Below the pieces are notes generated by a model, which saw only the letters and a program-made list of their open reading frames with translations, made no database searches and was not told where the DNA came from. Both the position numbers and the translations under genes were made by a program. A stretch of 7,451 bases of DNA from Bacillota bacterium (GTDB lineage: Bacteria > Bacillota > Clostridia > Peptostreptococcales > Acidaminobacteraceae): positions 1 to 7,451 of the forward strand of contig JAUMXJ010000052.1 of assembly GCA_030529205.1 (NCBI GenBank), in the 5' to 3' direction. Positions 1 through 6,443 of this stretch are shown piece after piece. How positions within the stretch are numbered: position 1 is the first letter of the stretch; the number at the start of each line of letters is the position of its first letter.

Positions 1-762
1 GAGAAGGGTATCGGAAACGGTATTTCACTGTTCATCTTTGCAGGTATTGTGGCATCCATTCCGGGTGCTGTCATCGAGACGACGCTCAAATTGAAAGAGG
101 GTGCCGTCAATATCCTGGCAGTACTTGCGTTTGTGGTGGTATCGCTCGTTGTCATTATGGGAATCGTGTTCATCCAACAGGGAACAAGAAAAATTCCCGT
201 ACAGCATGCGAAAAAAGTTGTAGGAAGAAAAGTGTACGGCGGAAATGCAACACACATCCCGCTCAAAGTCAACCAGGCAGGTGTTATTCCAATCATCTTT
301 GCGATTTCCCTGCTCATGGTTCCGATGATTTTTGCACAATTCTTTCCGGAGTCCGGTTACGCAATGTTCATGAGAAGTCACTTCGGTGCGACATCGTTCG
401 CTTATAACTTGCTGTATGTACTCCTGATTATCGGGTTTACGTACTTCTATACAAGTGTAACGTTCAATCCGGTTGAGATTGCGGACAGACTCAAGACAAG
501 CGGCGGCTTCGTTCCGGGTATTCGTCCGGGCAAACCGACGTCGGATTTCTTGACAAAGACTGTAAACAGAATCTCGTTCGCAGGAGCAATCTTCCTTGCG
601 GTTGTGGCGATCATTCCGAATATCCTCGGTATCGTATTCCCGCAGATGAGTTTCGGCTTTGGCGGAACATCACTATTGATTCTCGTCTCGGTTGCGCTTG
701 AAACCATGAAACAGATTGAGGCGCAAATGATGATGAGACATTATGAGGGCTTCTTAGATTAA
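1..762 (+). CDS. secY: Protein translocase subunit SecY, C-terminal part (5' truncated by window edge)
   Basis: SecY is the channel-forming subunit of the SecYEG translocon in the cytoplasmic membrane. The frame is open from base 1, giving 253 residues without a start, against about 420-440 for a full SecY, so TM1 to about TM4 are missing. The fragment opens with the conserved EKGIGNGIS before TM5. TM6 follows (AVLAFVVVSLVVIMGIVF), then the cytosolic loop with RKIPVQHAKK, and TM7 beginning NQAGVIPIIFA. TM8 carries GFTYFYT. The large ribosome/SecA-binding loop has NPVEIADRLK and GIRPGKPT, and TM9 and TM10 end with MKQIEAQMMMRHYEGF. All are SecY hallmarks. The GTG at 49 (residue 17 of the fragment) is internal and not a start. 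adk follows after 4 nt, so the two are surely co-transcribed. Confidence 0.97.
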   Translation, partial: EKGIGNGISLFIFAGIVASIPGAVIETTLKLKEGAVNILAVLAFVVVSLVVIMGIVFIQQGTRKIPVQHAKKVVGRKVYGGNATHIPLKVNQAGVIPIIFAISLLMVPMIFAQFFPESGYAMFMRSHFGATSFAYNLLYVLLIIGFTYFYTSVTFNPVEIADRLKTSGGFVPGIRPGKPTSDFLTKTVNRISFAGAIFLAVVAIIPNILGIVFPQMSFGFGGTSLLILVSVALETMKQIEAQMMMRHYEGFLD

Positions 763-766
763 GCAT

Positions 767-1411
767 ATGAAAATAATATTACTTGGGCCTCCCAGTTCGG
801 GCAAAGGCACACAGGCACAGTTTATAACCGAAAAGTTCGACATTCCTCATATTTCGACGGGAGACATTCTGCGTCAGAACATCAGAGAGGGTTCGGAGCT
901 CGGTTTGAATGCAAAGGCGTACATGGAAAAAGGTGATCTGGTTCCCGACAGTCTCATCAACGATATGATGGCGAAAAGACTTGCGGAATCGGATTGCGAA
1001 GCGGGGTTTTTGTTGGACGGCTTTCCCAGAACCGTTGAGCAGGCAAATAAGCTTGATGAGGTTCTCGGCAGCCGTCGGCTCGATGCGGTCATCGTCATCG
1101 ACGTCGACTCGGATGAGCTTGTGGCTAGAGCTGTGGGCAGACGGGTTTGCCCGAAATGTTCCGCATCATTTCACATCAAGAACAAACCTTCTCAAAAAGG
1201 CGAGTTCTGTGACAATTGCGGCGATAAGCTCGTACAGAGAGAAGATGATGTGGAGAGCACGGTTCGCAACAGACTTGAAGTATATGATAAGAGGACGAGC
1301 GTCCTGATCAAGTACTACGAAGACAGAGGAATTGTGCACAAAGTAAACGGCAATGCTTCACCTGTTGAAGTGAGCACGGAAATTATTAGTAGACTGAATG
1401 ATATACATTAA
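767..1411 (+). CDS. adk: Adenylate kinase (zinc-lid form)
   Basis: Adenylate kinase interconverts ATP + AMP and 2 ADP in the cytosol. At 214 residues it is the usual length of the long-lid bacterial form. The P-loop is GPPSSGKGTQ (residues 7-16), the AMP-binding segment STGDILRQ (30-37) and the core motif DGFPRT (84-89). The lid carries C128-X2-C131-X16-C148-X2-C151, a complete four-cysteine zinc site typical of Gram-positive enzymes. One oddity is that the usual glycine at P-loop position 10 is serine. The ATG at 767 lies 4 nt after the secY stop and has no strong Shine-Dalgarno nearby (GAGGG at 745-749 is about 17 nt away), so translation is probably coupled to secY. The 3' end overlaps map by 14 nt. 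The identification is firm. Confidence 0.97.
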   Translation: MKIILLGPPSSGKGTQAQFITEKFDIPHISTGDILRQNIREGSELGLNAKAYMEKGDLVPDSLINDMMAKRLAESDCEAGFLLDGFPRTVEQANKLDEVLGSRRLDAVIVIDVDSDELVARAVGRRVCPKCSASFHIKNKPSQKGEFCDNCGDKLVQREDDVESTVRNRLEVYDKRTSVLIKYYEDRGIVHKVNGNASPVEVSTEIISRLNDIH

Positions 1412-2159
1412 AAGTGAAGCTGAAATAGAAAAAATGCGTGTGGCGGGACGGATCCTCGCAAAAGTACACGAGGCGGTGGAAAAGAAAATCGCTGCCGGGG
1501 TCACGACCAAGGAGCTGGATAAGGTCGCCTATGATACGATTATCGCACATGGGGCGACGCCTTCATTCCTCGGCTTGTATGACTATCCTGCCACAATCAA
1601 CGCATCCGTTAATGAAGAGGTTATTCACGGGATACCGGGGCCTCGAAAGCTGAAAGAAGGCGACATCATCAGTGTTGACATCGGTGTGTATTACGACGGC
1701 TTTCACTCCGATGCGGCCAGGACACATGCGGTCGGACAAATTTCCGACGAAGCGAGAAGGCTGATCGAAGTGACCAGACAATCTTTCTTTGAAGCTCTCA
1801 AGTTCTGTAAAGAAGGAATGAGAGTCGGCGATATTTCCAACGCCGTACAGAGTTATGTGGAGGCTGCCGGGTTCGGAGTACTTAGAAATTACACCGGTCA
1901 CGGAGTCGGAAAAAAACTGCACGAGGATCCTTCGGTGCCGAACTACGGCGAGGCGGGAAGGGGCCCGAGACTCCAAAAGGGAATGGTTATCGCAATCGAG
2001 CCCATGGTGACGCAGGGAACGCACAGGAATAAAATTCTGGGAGACGACTGGACGGTGGTAACCCTGGACGGAAAGCTGTCCGCACACTACGAAAACACAG
2101 TTGTCATTACGGACGGGGAACCGGAAGTCCTGACACTGACAGAGGGTGAAAAATGCTAG
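1398..2159 (+). CDS. map: Methionine aminopeptidase, type I
   Basis: This cytosolic metalloprotease removes the initiator methionine from nascent proteins. It has 253 residues, the normal length for bacterial type Ia enzymes without an N-terminal extension. All five expected metal ligands are present with the family spacing: D94 (SVDIG), D105 (GFHSD), H168 (TGHGVG), E201 (IAIEPM) and E232 (HYENT). H77 in VIHGIP is the conserved active-site histidine. The ATG at 1398 lies inside the end of adk (14-nt overlap) with no good Shine-Dalgarno, suggesting translational coupling. Starting there gives the typical MIYIKSEAEIEKMR opening. The gene overlaps the next one by 7 nt. Placement after secY-adk is standard in Bacillota. 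Confidence 0.97.
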   Translation: MIYIKSEAEIEKMRVAGRILAKVHEAVEKKIAAGVTTKELDKVAYDTIIAHGATPSFLGLYDYPATINASVNEEVIHGIPGPRKLKEGDIISVDIGVYYDGFHSDAARTHAVGQISDEARRLIEVTRQSFFEALKFCKEGMRVGDISNAVQSYVEAAGFGVLRNYTGHGVGKKLHEDPSVPNYGEAGRGPRLQKGMVIAIEPMVTQGTHRNKILGDDWTVVTLDGKLSAHYENTVVITDGEPEVLTLTEGEKC

Positions 2160-2389
2160 AACGAGGCAGTGTCGTAATCTCTTTGTCCGGGCGTGATAAA
2201 GGAAGAAAGATGGTCGTTGTCGAAATCATCGACGAGGACTATGTCTTGGTAGCAGACGGCGATCTTCGAAAAATCGAAAAGCCGAAACGAAAAAAACGAA
2301 AACACATCAAAAAAATGAATCATGACCAAGTTGAAATCATATCAAACAGTCAGCTAGCAACCGTGCTAGGAGGTGGAGTAATTGGGTAA
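2153..2389 (+). CDS. KOW-domain RNA-binding protein (L14e-like)
   Basis: This 78-residue basic protein begins [20 protein letters not shown], a KOW motif (about residues 4-30) as in ribosomal L14e/L24/NusG-type RNA binders. A very basic stretch follows ([12 protein letters not shown], 43-54), then a short C-terminus. A small KOW protein sits between map and infA in many Bacillota (the YbzG position in Bacillus subtilis, from memory). Its precise role is not established; a ribosome-linked or rRNA-binding job is inferred from the fold and location. The ATG at 2153 overlaps the map stop by 7 nt and has GAGGG at 2142-2146. Its own last codons (Gly-Gly-Gly-Val) contain the Shine-Dalgarno of infA, and the stop lies 8 nt inside infA. 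Two A7 runs (2290-2296, 2309-2315) keep the frame. Confidence 0.88.
   Translation: MLERGSVVISLSGRDKGRKMVVVEIIDEDYVLVADGDLRKIEKPKRKKRKHIKKMNHDQVEIISNSQLATVLGGGVIG
2368..2376 (+). promoter_or_regulatory. Ribosome binding site for infA
   Basis: AGGAGGTGG, a near-perfect match to the 16S anti-Shine-Dalgarno, sits 5 nt before the TTG at 2382. It lies wholly inside the coding end of the upstream KOW gene and decides the non-ATG start of infA. Confidence 0.85.
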
Positions 2390-2603
2390 AGGTGATACAA
2401 TAGAGCTTGAAGGCGTGGTAGTAGAGACACTGCCGAACGCGATGTTCAAAGTCAAGCTCGACAACGGACATATTGTACTATCCCATATCTCGGGTAAACT
2501 CAGAATGAATTTTATTAGAATTCTTCCCGGGGATAAGGTGACAATAGAGTTATCGCCATATGATCTTACCAGAGGTAGAATCACTTGGCGTGAAAAAAAC
2601 TAA
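2382..2603 (+). CDS. infA: Translation initiation factor IF-1 (TTG start)
   Basis: IF-1 binds the ribosomal A site of the 30S subunit during initiation. The 73-residue product is a single S1-like OB fold. Diagnostic segments are [16 protein letters not shown] (15-30), [19 protein letters not shown] (35-53) and [15 protein letters not shown] (56-70), almost identical to the family consensus. The usual length is about 72. The start is TTG, because no ATG or GTG is available in frame nearby and the strong ribosome binding site at 2368-2376 fits only this codon. It overlaps the KOW gene by 8 nt, which points to coupled translation. rpmJ follows 10 nt after the stop. Confidence 0.96.
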   Translation: MGKGDTIELEGVVVETLPNAMFKVKLDNGHIVLSHISGKLRMNFIRILPGDKVTIELSPYDLTRGRITWREKN

Positions 2604-2613
2604 GGAGGGTTTC

Positions 2614-2727
2614 ATGAAAGTTAGACCATCGGTAAAACCAATGTGCGAAAAATGCAAGGTTATTAAGAGACATGGTAAAGTCATGATAATCTGTGAAAAC
2701 CCTAAGCACAAACAAACACAAGGTTAA
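2614..2727 (+). CDS. rpmJ: 50S ribosomal protein L36 (zinc-binding form)
   Basis: This is a short gene of 37 residues plus stop, exactly the usual L36 size. It starts [14 protein letters not shown] and ends KHKQTQG. It has the zinc ribbon C11-X2-C14-X12-C27-X4-H32, i.e. the C+ (zinc-containing) paralogue type. The Shine-Dalgarno AAGGAGGG at 2602-2609 overlaps the infA stop and lies 4 nt before the ATG. L36 sits in 23S rRNA near the peptidyl-transferase side of the large subunit. The infA-rpmJ-rpsM order is nearly universal in bacteria. Confidence 0.95.
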   Translation: MKVRPSVKPMCEKCKVIKRHGKVMIICENPKHKQTQG

Positions 2728-2793
2728 ACAAAATAAAGCGCGGCTGATAATCTTTAAATTGTTAACCACTTACAAAATGGGAGGTGTCATTTA

Positions 2794-3168
2794 ATGGCAA
2801 GAATCGCGGGCGTGGACCTGCCAAGAGATAAAAGAGCGGTTGTGGGTCTTACCTATATTTTCGGTATCGGACGTACAACCTCGGAAAATCTTCTTGCAAA
2901 AGCAGGCATCAGTGAAGATACAAGGGTTAAAGATCTCACTGAAGACGAAGTCAGTAAGCTGAGGCAGCTGATCGAAAGCGAACTCATGGTTGAGGGTGAC
3001 CTGAGACGTGAAGTTGCACTGAATATCAAAAGGCTGAAGGAAATCGGCTGTTACAGAGGTATCAGACATAGAAAAGGTCTGCCTGTAAGAGGACAGAAGA
3101 CAAAGACAAACGCTAAGACCTGTAAGGGACCTAAGAAGACAGTTAGCCGCAAAAAGGCGAAGAAATAA
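2794..3168 (+). CDS. rpsM: 30S ribosomal protein S13
   Basis: S13 is a head protein of the small subunit that contacts the P-site tRNA and the L5 bridge. The product has 124 residues (usual 115-125). It begins [14 protein letters not shown] and carries the helix-two-turn-helix region [10 protein letters not shown]. The highly conserved [21 protein letters not shown] (residues 88-108) is followed by a Lys/Arg-rich tail ending VSRKKAKK that reaches toward tRNA. The ATG has GGGAGGTG at 2779-2786. The 66-bp gap before it, after rpmJ, is the longest inside the operon; it holds only weak promoter-like sequence. Confidence 0.97.
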   Translation: MARIAGVDLPRDKRAVVGLTYIFGIGRTTSENLLAKAGISEDTRVKDLTEDEVSKLRQLIESELMVEGDLRREVALNIKRLKEIGCYRGIRHRKGLPVRGQKTKTNAKTCKGPKKTVSRKKAKK

Positions 3169-3178
3169 GAGGTAGGAT

Positions 3179-3574
3179 ATGGCAGCTAAAAAAGTTAAAA
3201 AAATCAGAAAAAGACGCGAAAGAAAAAATATTGATCGTGGTCAGGCACATATCCAAGCCACTTTTAATAATACGATCGTTACCATTACAGACAATGAAGG
3301 AAATGCTGTTGCTTGGTCAAGTGCGGGCGCACTTGGATTCAAAGGCTCTAAGAAATCAACGCCTTATGCTGCACAACAAACTGCTGAAACAGCGGCAAGA
3401 GCGGCTATGGAGCACGGGCTGAAATCAGTAGCAGTATTCGTAAAAGGTCCAGGTTCAGGACGCGAATCGGCGATCAGATCCCTCAATACTGCGGGACTTG
3501 ATATTACTGCTATCGCTGATGTCACTCCTATACCTCACAATGGCTGCAGACCGCCAAAGAGAAGAAGAAATTAA
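3179..3574 (+). CDS. rpsK: 30S ribosomal protein S11
   Basis: S11 lies on the platform of the small subunit and helps shape the mRNA exit region. It has 131 residues, normal length. The lysine/arginine-rich N-terminus is followed by [15 protein letters not shown] (residues 23-37), the central [20 protein letters not shown], and the strongly conserved end [18 protein letters not shown]. The ATG at 3179 is 10 nt after rpsM, with GAGGT at 3169-3173 and AGG at 3175-3177 as the ribosome binding site. It forms a cluster with rpsM, rpsD and rpoA. Confidence 0.97.
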   Translation: MAAKKVKKIRKRRERKNIDRGQAHIQATFNNTIVTITDNEGNAVAWSSAGALGFKGSKKSTPYAAQQTAETAARAAMEHGLKSVAVFVKGPGSGRESAIRSLNTAGLDITAIADVTPIPHNGCRPPKRRRN

Positions 3575-3591
3575 TCGGTTGGAGGATAGAA

Positions 3592-4182
3592 ATGGCAAGA
3601 TATAGAGGACCTGTACTCAAAAGATGCGCTTCTCTCGGACTTACTCCGGAACAGATGGGGATGTCAAAGAGCTCGAATCGCAGAAAAGATAAAAGACAAA
3701 AGAAACTGAGCGAATACGGTACACAGCTTCGAGAAAAGCAAAAAGCGAAATTCTTCTACGGAATGCAGGAAAAGCAATTCCGCGCATTCTTCGACAGAGC
3801 TGCAAAGATGCCGGGACAAACCGGTGAAAACCTTGCAAAGCTTCTTGAACTTCGTATGGACAACATCGTTTACCGTCTCGGATTTGCGGCAACAAGAAAA
3901 GAAGCAAGACAAATGGTTGTTCACGGCCACTTCCTGCTCAACGGCAATGCACACGACATTCCGTCCATGTGCTTGAAACCCGGCGATGTAATCGAAGTAA
4001 GGGAAAACTCCAAAGGACATCCGCGTATTAAGGATAACCTGGCTGCAAGATCACTCGGCGTGGTCAGATGGCTCAGTATCGACCCGGATGCAATGAAAGG
4101 AACCGTTGTTGAGAATCCGATCAGAGAACTTCTCGACTTCGAACTCGAAGAACGTCTTATCGTGGAGTTTTACTCGAAGTAA
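3592..4182 (+). CDS. rpsD: 30S ribosomal protein S4 (zinc-free clostridial type)
   Basis: S4 is a primary 16S rRNA binder that nucleates assembly of the 30S body. It has 196 residues (usual 196-206). The N-terminal region lacks the four-cysteine zinc finger and the usual PGQHG loop; only C12 and C127 occur. It reads [16 protein letters not shown], as in the C- S4 proteins of Clostridia. The S4 RNA-binding domain runs from about residue 86 ([24 protein letters not shown]) to about 145, and the protein ends [13 protein letters not shown] at 3581-3585 precedes the ATG. Placement between rpsK and rpoA is shared with Clostridia and proteobacteria, whereas in Bacillus subtilis rpsD lies elsewhere. 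No S4-binding leader structure is apparent in the 17-nt gap. Confidence 0.96.
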   Translation: MARYRGPVLKRCASLGLTPEQMGMSKSSNRRKDKRQKKLSEYGTQLREKQKAKFFYGMQEKQFRAFFDRAAKMPGQTGENLAKLLELRMDNIVYRLGFAATRKEARQMVVHGHFLLNGNAHDIPSMCLKPGDVIEVRENSKGHPRIKDNLAARSLGVVRWLSIDPDAMKGTVVENPIRELLDFELEERLIVEFYSK

Positions 4183-4199
4183 TAATCCTAGGAGGGTTT

Positions 4200-5072
4200 A
4201 TGATAGAAATAGAAAAACCAACCATCAAGACCTTGGAATTATCTCCGGACGGCAGGTATGGAAAATTTGTCGTCGAGCCTCTTGAGAGAGGATATGGAAT
4301 AACTCTGGGAAATAGCCTTAGGCGGGTTTTGCTTTCGTCACTTCCTGGTTATGCAATCAAGTCAGTTAGAATTCAGGACGTACTACATGAATTTACGACT
4401 GTCAAAGGTGTAAAGGAAGATGTCGTCGAATTGATTCTCAATATTAAGAATCTGCATGCAAAGATTCATTCTGACGAGATGACGAAGACTCTGCGCATTG
4501 AAGCGGATACTCCGGGTGTAGTAACAGCGGGAGATATCATCGCCGAAGGCGATGTGGAGATACTCAATACGGATATGCATATTTGCACAATCGCGGAAGG
4601 CGGCTCCCTCAAAATGGAGCTCATCCTCAGCAGAGGACGCGGTTATGTGCCTGCAGAAAACAACAAGGATCCGGAAGCGCCGCTCGGATGGCTGCCGGTT
4701 GACTCCATCTACACACCTGTAGAGAAAGTCAATTTCACAGTCGAGAAGACGAGAGTTGGAAAGGTCACCGACTTTGACAAGCTCTTCCTCGAAATCTGGA
4801 CAAACGGAACGATTCTTCCGAATGAAGCGGCTTCGTTGGGCGCAAAGATTCTGATGGAGCATCTCAATCTCTTTGTAGAGATTTCAGATATGGCTCAAAA
4901 AGTTGATATAATGGTCGAAAAAGAAGATGACAGTCGCCGCAAGGTGCTCGATACAACGATTGACGATCTTGAACTTTCTCCGAGAGCCTACAACTGTCTT
5001 AAGAGAGCGAATATTCACACAGTTGAAGTTCTTATCTCGAAGTCGAAGGCAGAACTCAAAAAAAGTGCGTAA
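4200..5072 (+). CDS. rpoA: RNA polymerase alpha subunit, open frame truncated by a frameshift
   Basis: RpoA dimerises to seed RNA polymerase assembly, and its C-terminal domain binds UP elements and activators. The open frame encodes 290 residues. The N-terminal domain is complete: [20 protein letters not shown] (26-45), [12 protein letters not shown] (144-155), the late segment with [15 protein letters not shown] (208-222). The linker and the first half of the C-terminal domain follow. R262, N265 and K268 match the DNA-contacting R265, N268 and K271 of E. coli. After K288 the frame reads Ser-Ala-stop. Skipping one A of the A7 run at 5058-5064 restores a 316-residue RpoA ending at 5151, matching the family length. 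ATG 4200 has AGGAGG at 4190-4195. Either the assembly/strain carries a 1-nt insertion or the ribosome/polymerase slips; I consider an indel more likely. Confidence 0.93.
   Translation: MIEIEKPTIKTLELSPDGRYGKFVVEPLERGYGITLGNSLRRVLLSSLPGYAIKSVRIQDVLHEFTTVKGVKEDVVELILNIKNLHAKIHSDEMTKTLRIEADTPGVVTAGDIIAEGDVEILNTDMHICTIAEGGSLKMELILSRGRGYVPAENNKDPEAPLGWLPVDSIYTPVEKVNFTVEKTRVGKVTDFDKLFLEIWTNGTILPNEAASLGAKILMEHLNLFVEISDMAQKVDIMVEKEDDSRRKVLDTTIDDLELSPRAYNCLKRANIHTVEVLISKSKAELKKSA
5058..5064 (+). other. A7 homopolymer at the rpoA frame break
   Basis: Seven A residues follow CTC. Read in the rpoA frame, CTC-AAA-AAA-AGT-GCG-TAA stops. With six A residues the reading would be CTC-AAA-AAA-GTG-CGT-AAC, giving the conserved KKVRN. 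A +1 (or -2) slip of tRNA-Lys on this run would give the family sequence; a -1 slip would not. Confidence 0.85.
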
Positions 5073-5151
5073 CTTTGGCGAAAAATCGCTTGACGAGATT
5101 ATCAATAAACTTGATGACTTAGGTCTTGAGCTTAGAAAAGAAGAAGAATAA
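5065..5151 (+). pseudogene. rpoA: Displaced C-terminal end of rpoA (+1 frame)
   Basis: These 28 codons plus stop encode [12 protein letters not shown] followed by a helix ending ELRKEEE. This is the normal end of the RpoA C-terminal domain (E. coli VRNLGKKSLTEI). In composite numbering, K295, S296 and E299 correspond to E. coli K298, S299 and E302, part of the DNA-binding '265 determinant'. The segment shows no decay, so the break is either recent, an assembly error, or bypassed. It has no start or ribosome binding site of its own. rplQ follows 10 nt later. Confidence 0.88.
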
Positions 5152-5161
5152 GGAGTAGGAA

Positions 5162-5503
5162 ATGAGAAAGTATAGAAAACTTGGTCGCCCATCTTCTCAT
5201 CGTATGTTGATGTTTAGAAACCTTACGACCTCACTCTTGAAGAACGGCAAGATTGAAACGACTGCTACCAGAGCAAAGGAAACACGCAAGTTCGCTGAAA
5301 AAATGATTACACTCGGCAAGCGCGGTGACCTTCATGCAAGAAGACAAGCTCTTTCTTTCATGACAGAGGAAGCGGTAGTGAAGAAGCTGTTTGACGAAGT
5401 GGCTCCGAAGTATGCGGATAGAAACGGCGGATATCTCAGATTGGTGAATATCGCACCAAGAAGAGGCGATGCGGCTCCTATGTGCAGAATCGAGCTTGTA
5501 TAA
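5162..5503 (+). CDS. rplQ: 50S ribosomal protein L17
   Basis: L17 lies on the solvent side of the large subunit near the exit tunnel. It has 113 residues, slightly short of the usual 115-127. It begins [21 protein letters not shown], the standard start, continues with [19 protein letters not shown] (22-40), and ends [31 protein letters not shown] at 5150-5155 precedes the ATG. It is the last gene of the superoperon, as in most bacteria, and a terminator begins 22 nt after its stop codon. Confidence 0.97.
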   Translation: MRKYRKLGRPSSHRMLMFRNLTTSLLKNGKIETTATRAKETRKFAEKMITLGKRGDLHARRQALSFMTEEAVVKKLFDEVAPKYADRNGGYLRLVNIAPRRGDAAPMCRIELV

Positions 5504-5525
5504 TTACGGATACAGTGATACAAAT

Positions 5526-5556
5526 AGCCTTGGAGAACTCCAAGGCTTTCTTTTTC
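5526..5556 (+). terminator. Rho-independent terminator of the ribosomal operon
   Basis: A perfect 9-bp stem AGCCTTGGA (5526-5534) / TCCAAGGCT (5539-5547) with loop GAAC is followed by TTCTTTTTC (5548-5556). It lies 22 nt after rplQ and 29 nt before the methyltransferase start. It should end the upstream unit. Some read-through is possible, because no clear promoter is seen before the next gene. Confidence 0.9.
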
Positions 5557-5585
5557 ATTGAGGGAATTCTCGGGCAGGAAAAAAT

Positions 5586-6338
5586 ATGAAGAAAAACGAC
5601 AAGAGAAAAAAAAGACAATTGTCGGAAGAAGTCGAGGAGATTTTCGATTTTTCCGACGGCCCCTTTCATGAGGAGTCGCTTTCGCATTATTTTACAGATG
5701 ATGGAGAGCTTAAAGACGAAATCCGACATTTTGAATACAAAATCCTGGGAAAGACTTTACAGATCACCAGCAACAGCGGGGTTTTTTCAAAAAACCATGT
5801 AGACAGAGCGAGCGATCTGTTGATTCATAGCGTTTTAAAATGCGAGGACGTCTTGCAGCGTGATGCTTGCTCGGGAGGCACGGAAGCGATTCGAATTGCG
5901 GACCTGGGTTCGGGCTATGGTATAATCTTACTCAGTCTTCTCACCGTCCTTAAGGACAGCATCGGGGTCGGCTACGAGGTGAGCAATCGCGCGGGGAGAC
6001 TGGCGCGGATCAATGCCAAGAAAAACGGTTTGAAAGAGCGTGTACGCTTTGAGCCGGGAGATCTCAGGCAGAAGGAAGACTGCGAAGCGCCGTTTGACCT
6101 GGTTGTGACCAATCCGCCGATTCGTGCCGGTAAGGATGTCGTGTATGCCTTTTACGAATTTGCCTTTCGAAACCTGTCTCCAAACGGGAGATTGTATGTC
6201 GTTATCAGCAAAAATCAGGGTGCCAACTCGACAAAGAAATACTTGGAAGAGTTGTTCGGAAATGCGGAAATTGTGAAAAAAGAATCCGAGTTTCGCGTAA
6301 TCAAGGCCATTAAGCAGGGCGATGGCAACCGGATTTGA
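5586..6338 (+). CDS. Class I SAM-dependent methyltransferase, YbxB/RsmC-like
   Basis: This is a probable rRNA guanine-N2 methyltransferase of the RsmC/YbxB family (16S m2G1207 in E. coli; the substrate here is inferred). Of 250 residues, about 48-245 match the ~200-residue family. QITSNSGVFSKNHVD (59-73) is the family opening, IADLGSGYG (104-112) the SAM-binding motif I, and TNPPIRAGKDVV (175-186) the catalytic NPP motif with flanking family residues. RLYVVISKNQGA and YLEELF follow. The first ~32 residues are additional: a basic run (MKKNDKRKKR) then an acidic stretch around EEVEEIFDFSD. ATG 5586 has AGGA at 5576-5579. An A8 run at 5606-5613 keeps frame. It follows the operon terminator, and its promoter is not clear. 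The family is sure, the target less so. Confidence 0.88.
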   Translation: MKKNDKRKKRQLSEEVEEIFDFSDGPFHEESLSHYFTDDGELKDEIRHFEYKILGKTLQITSNSGVFSKNHVDRASDLLIHSVLKCEDVLQRDACSGGTEAIRIADLGSGYGIILLSLLTVLKDSIGVGYEVSNRAGRLARINAKKNGLKERVRFEPGDLRQKEDCEAPFDLVVTNPPIRAGKDVVYAFYEFAFRNLSPNGRLYVVISKNQGANSTKKYLEELFGNAEIVKKESEFRVIKAIKQGDGNRI

Positions 6339-6395
6339 TGACAACAATCCCGAGCGGATAAAGACGATACAAGATGAACAATAAAAATTTAAGAG

Positions 6396-6413
6396 AATAC
6401 GCTATAGTGTATT
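6396..6413. repeat. Imperfect 18-bp palindrome upstream of ecfA
   Basis: AATACGCTATAGTGTATT is symmetric about CTATAG, with one mismatched symmetric pair (G/T). It ends 30 nt before the ecfA start and contains TATAGT, a possible -10. A perfect palindrome TATTGCAATA (6414-6423) abuts it, and AATAC recurs at 6420-6424, so alternative hairpins are possible. It could be an operator or chance in AT-rich sequence. No convincing -35 is seen. Confidence 0.4.
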
Positions 6414-6431
6414 TATTGCAATACATTTCGC

Positions 6432-6437
6432 AGGAAG
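6432..6437 (+). promoter_or_regulatory. Ribosome binding site for ecfA
   Basis: AGGAAG lies 6 nt before TTG 6444. An in-frame TGA at 6438-6440 rules out any earlier start, so this site and the TTG define the gene's beginning. Confidence 0.7.
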
Positions 6438-6443
6438 TGAAGT

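Noticed and set aside
2724..2751. Possible promoter (TTAAAC ... GATAAT) in the rpmJ-rpsM gap
   Set aside because: The -35 matches only about half the consensus and no extended -10 is present. The 66-bp gap is compatible with simple read-through.
4383..4862. 159-codon open frame on the - strand inside rpoA
   Set aside because: It is antisense to strongly conserved rpoA, has no family resemblance and is a by-product of the codon use of the real gene. The same holds for the other antisense frames under adk, map, rpsM, rpsD, rplQ, the methyltransferase and ecfA.
5780..5796. Palindrome GGTTTTTTCAAAAAACC in the methyltransferase
   Set aside because: It encodes the conserved GVFSKN motif, so the symmetry is explained by the codons. 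A 1-nt loop also makes it a poor hairpin, and it lies well inside the gene.
6322..6384. 20-codon ORF overlapping the end of the methyltransferase gene
   Set aside because: It has no good ribosome binding site, no recognisable family and chance-level length. It is not in frame with the 25-codon ORF downstream, so it is not an obvious split gene.
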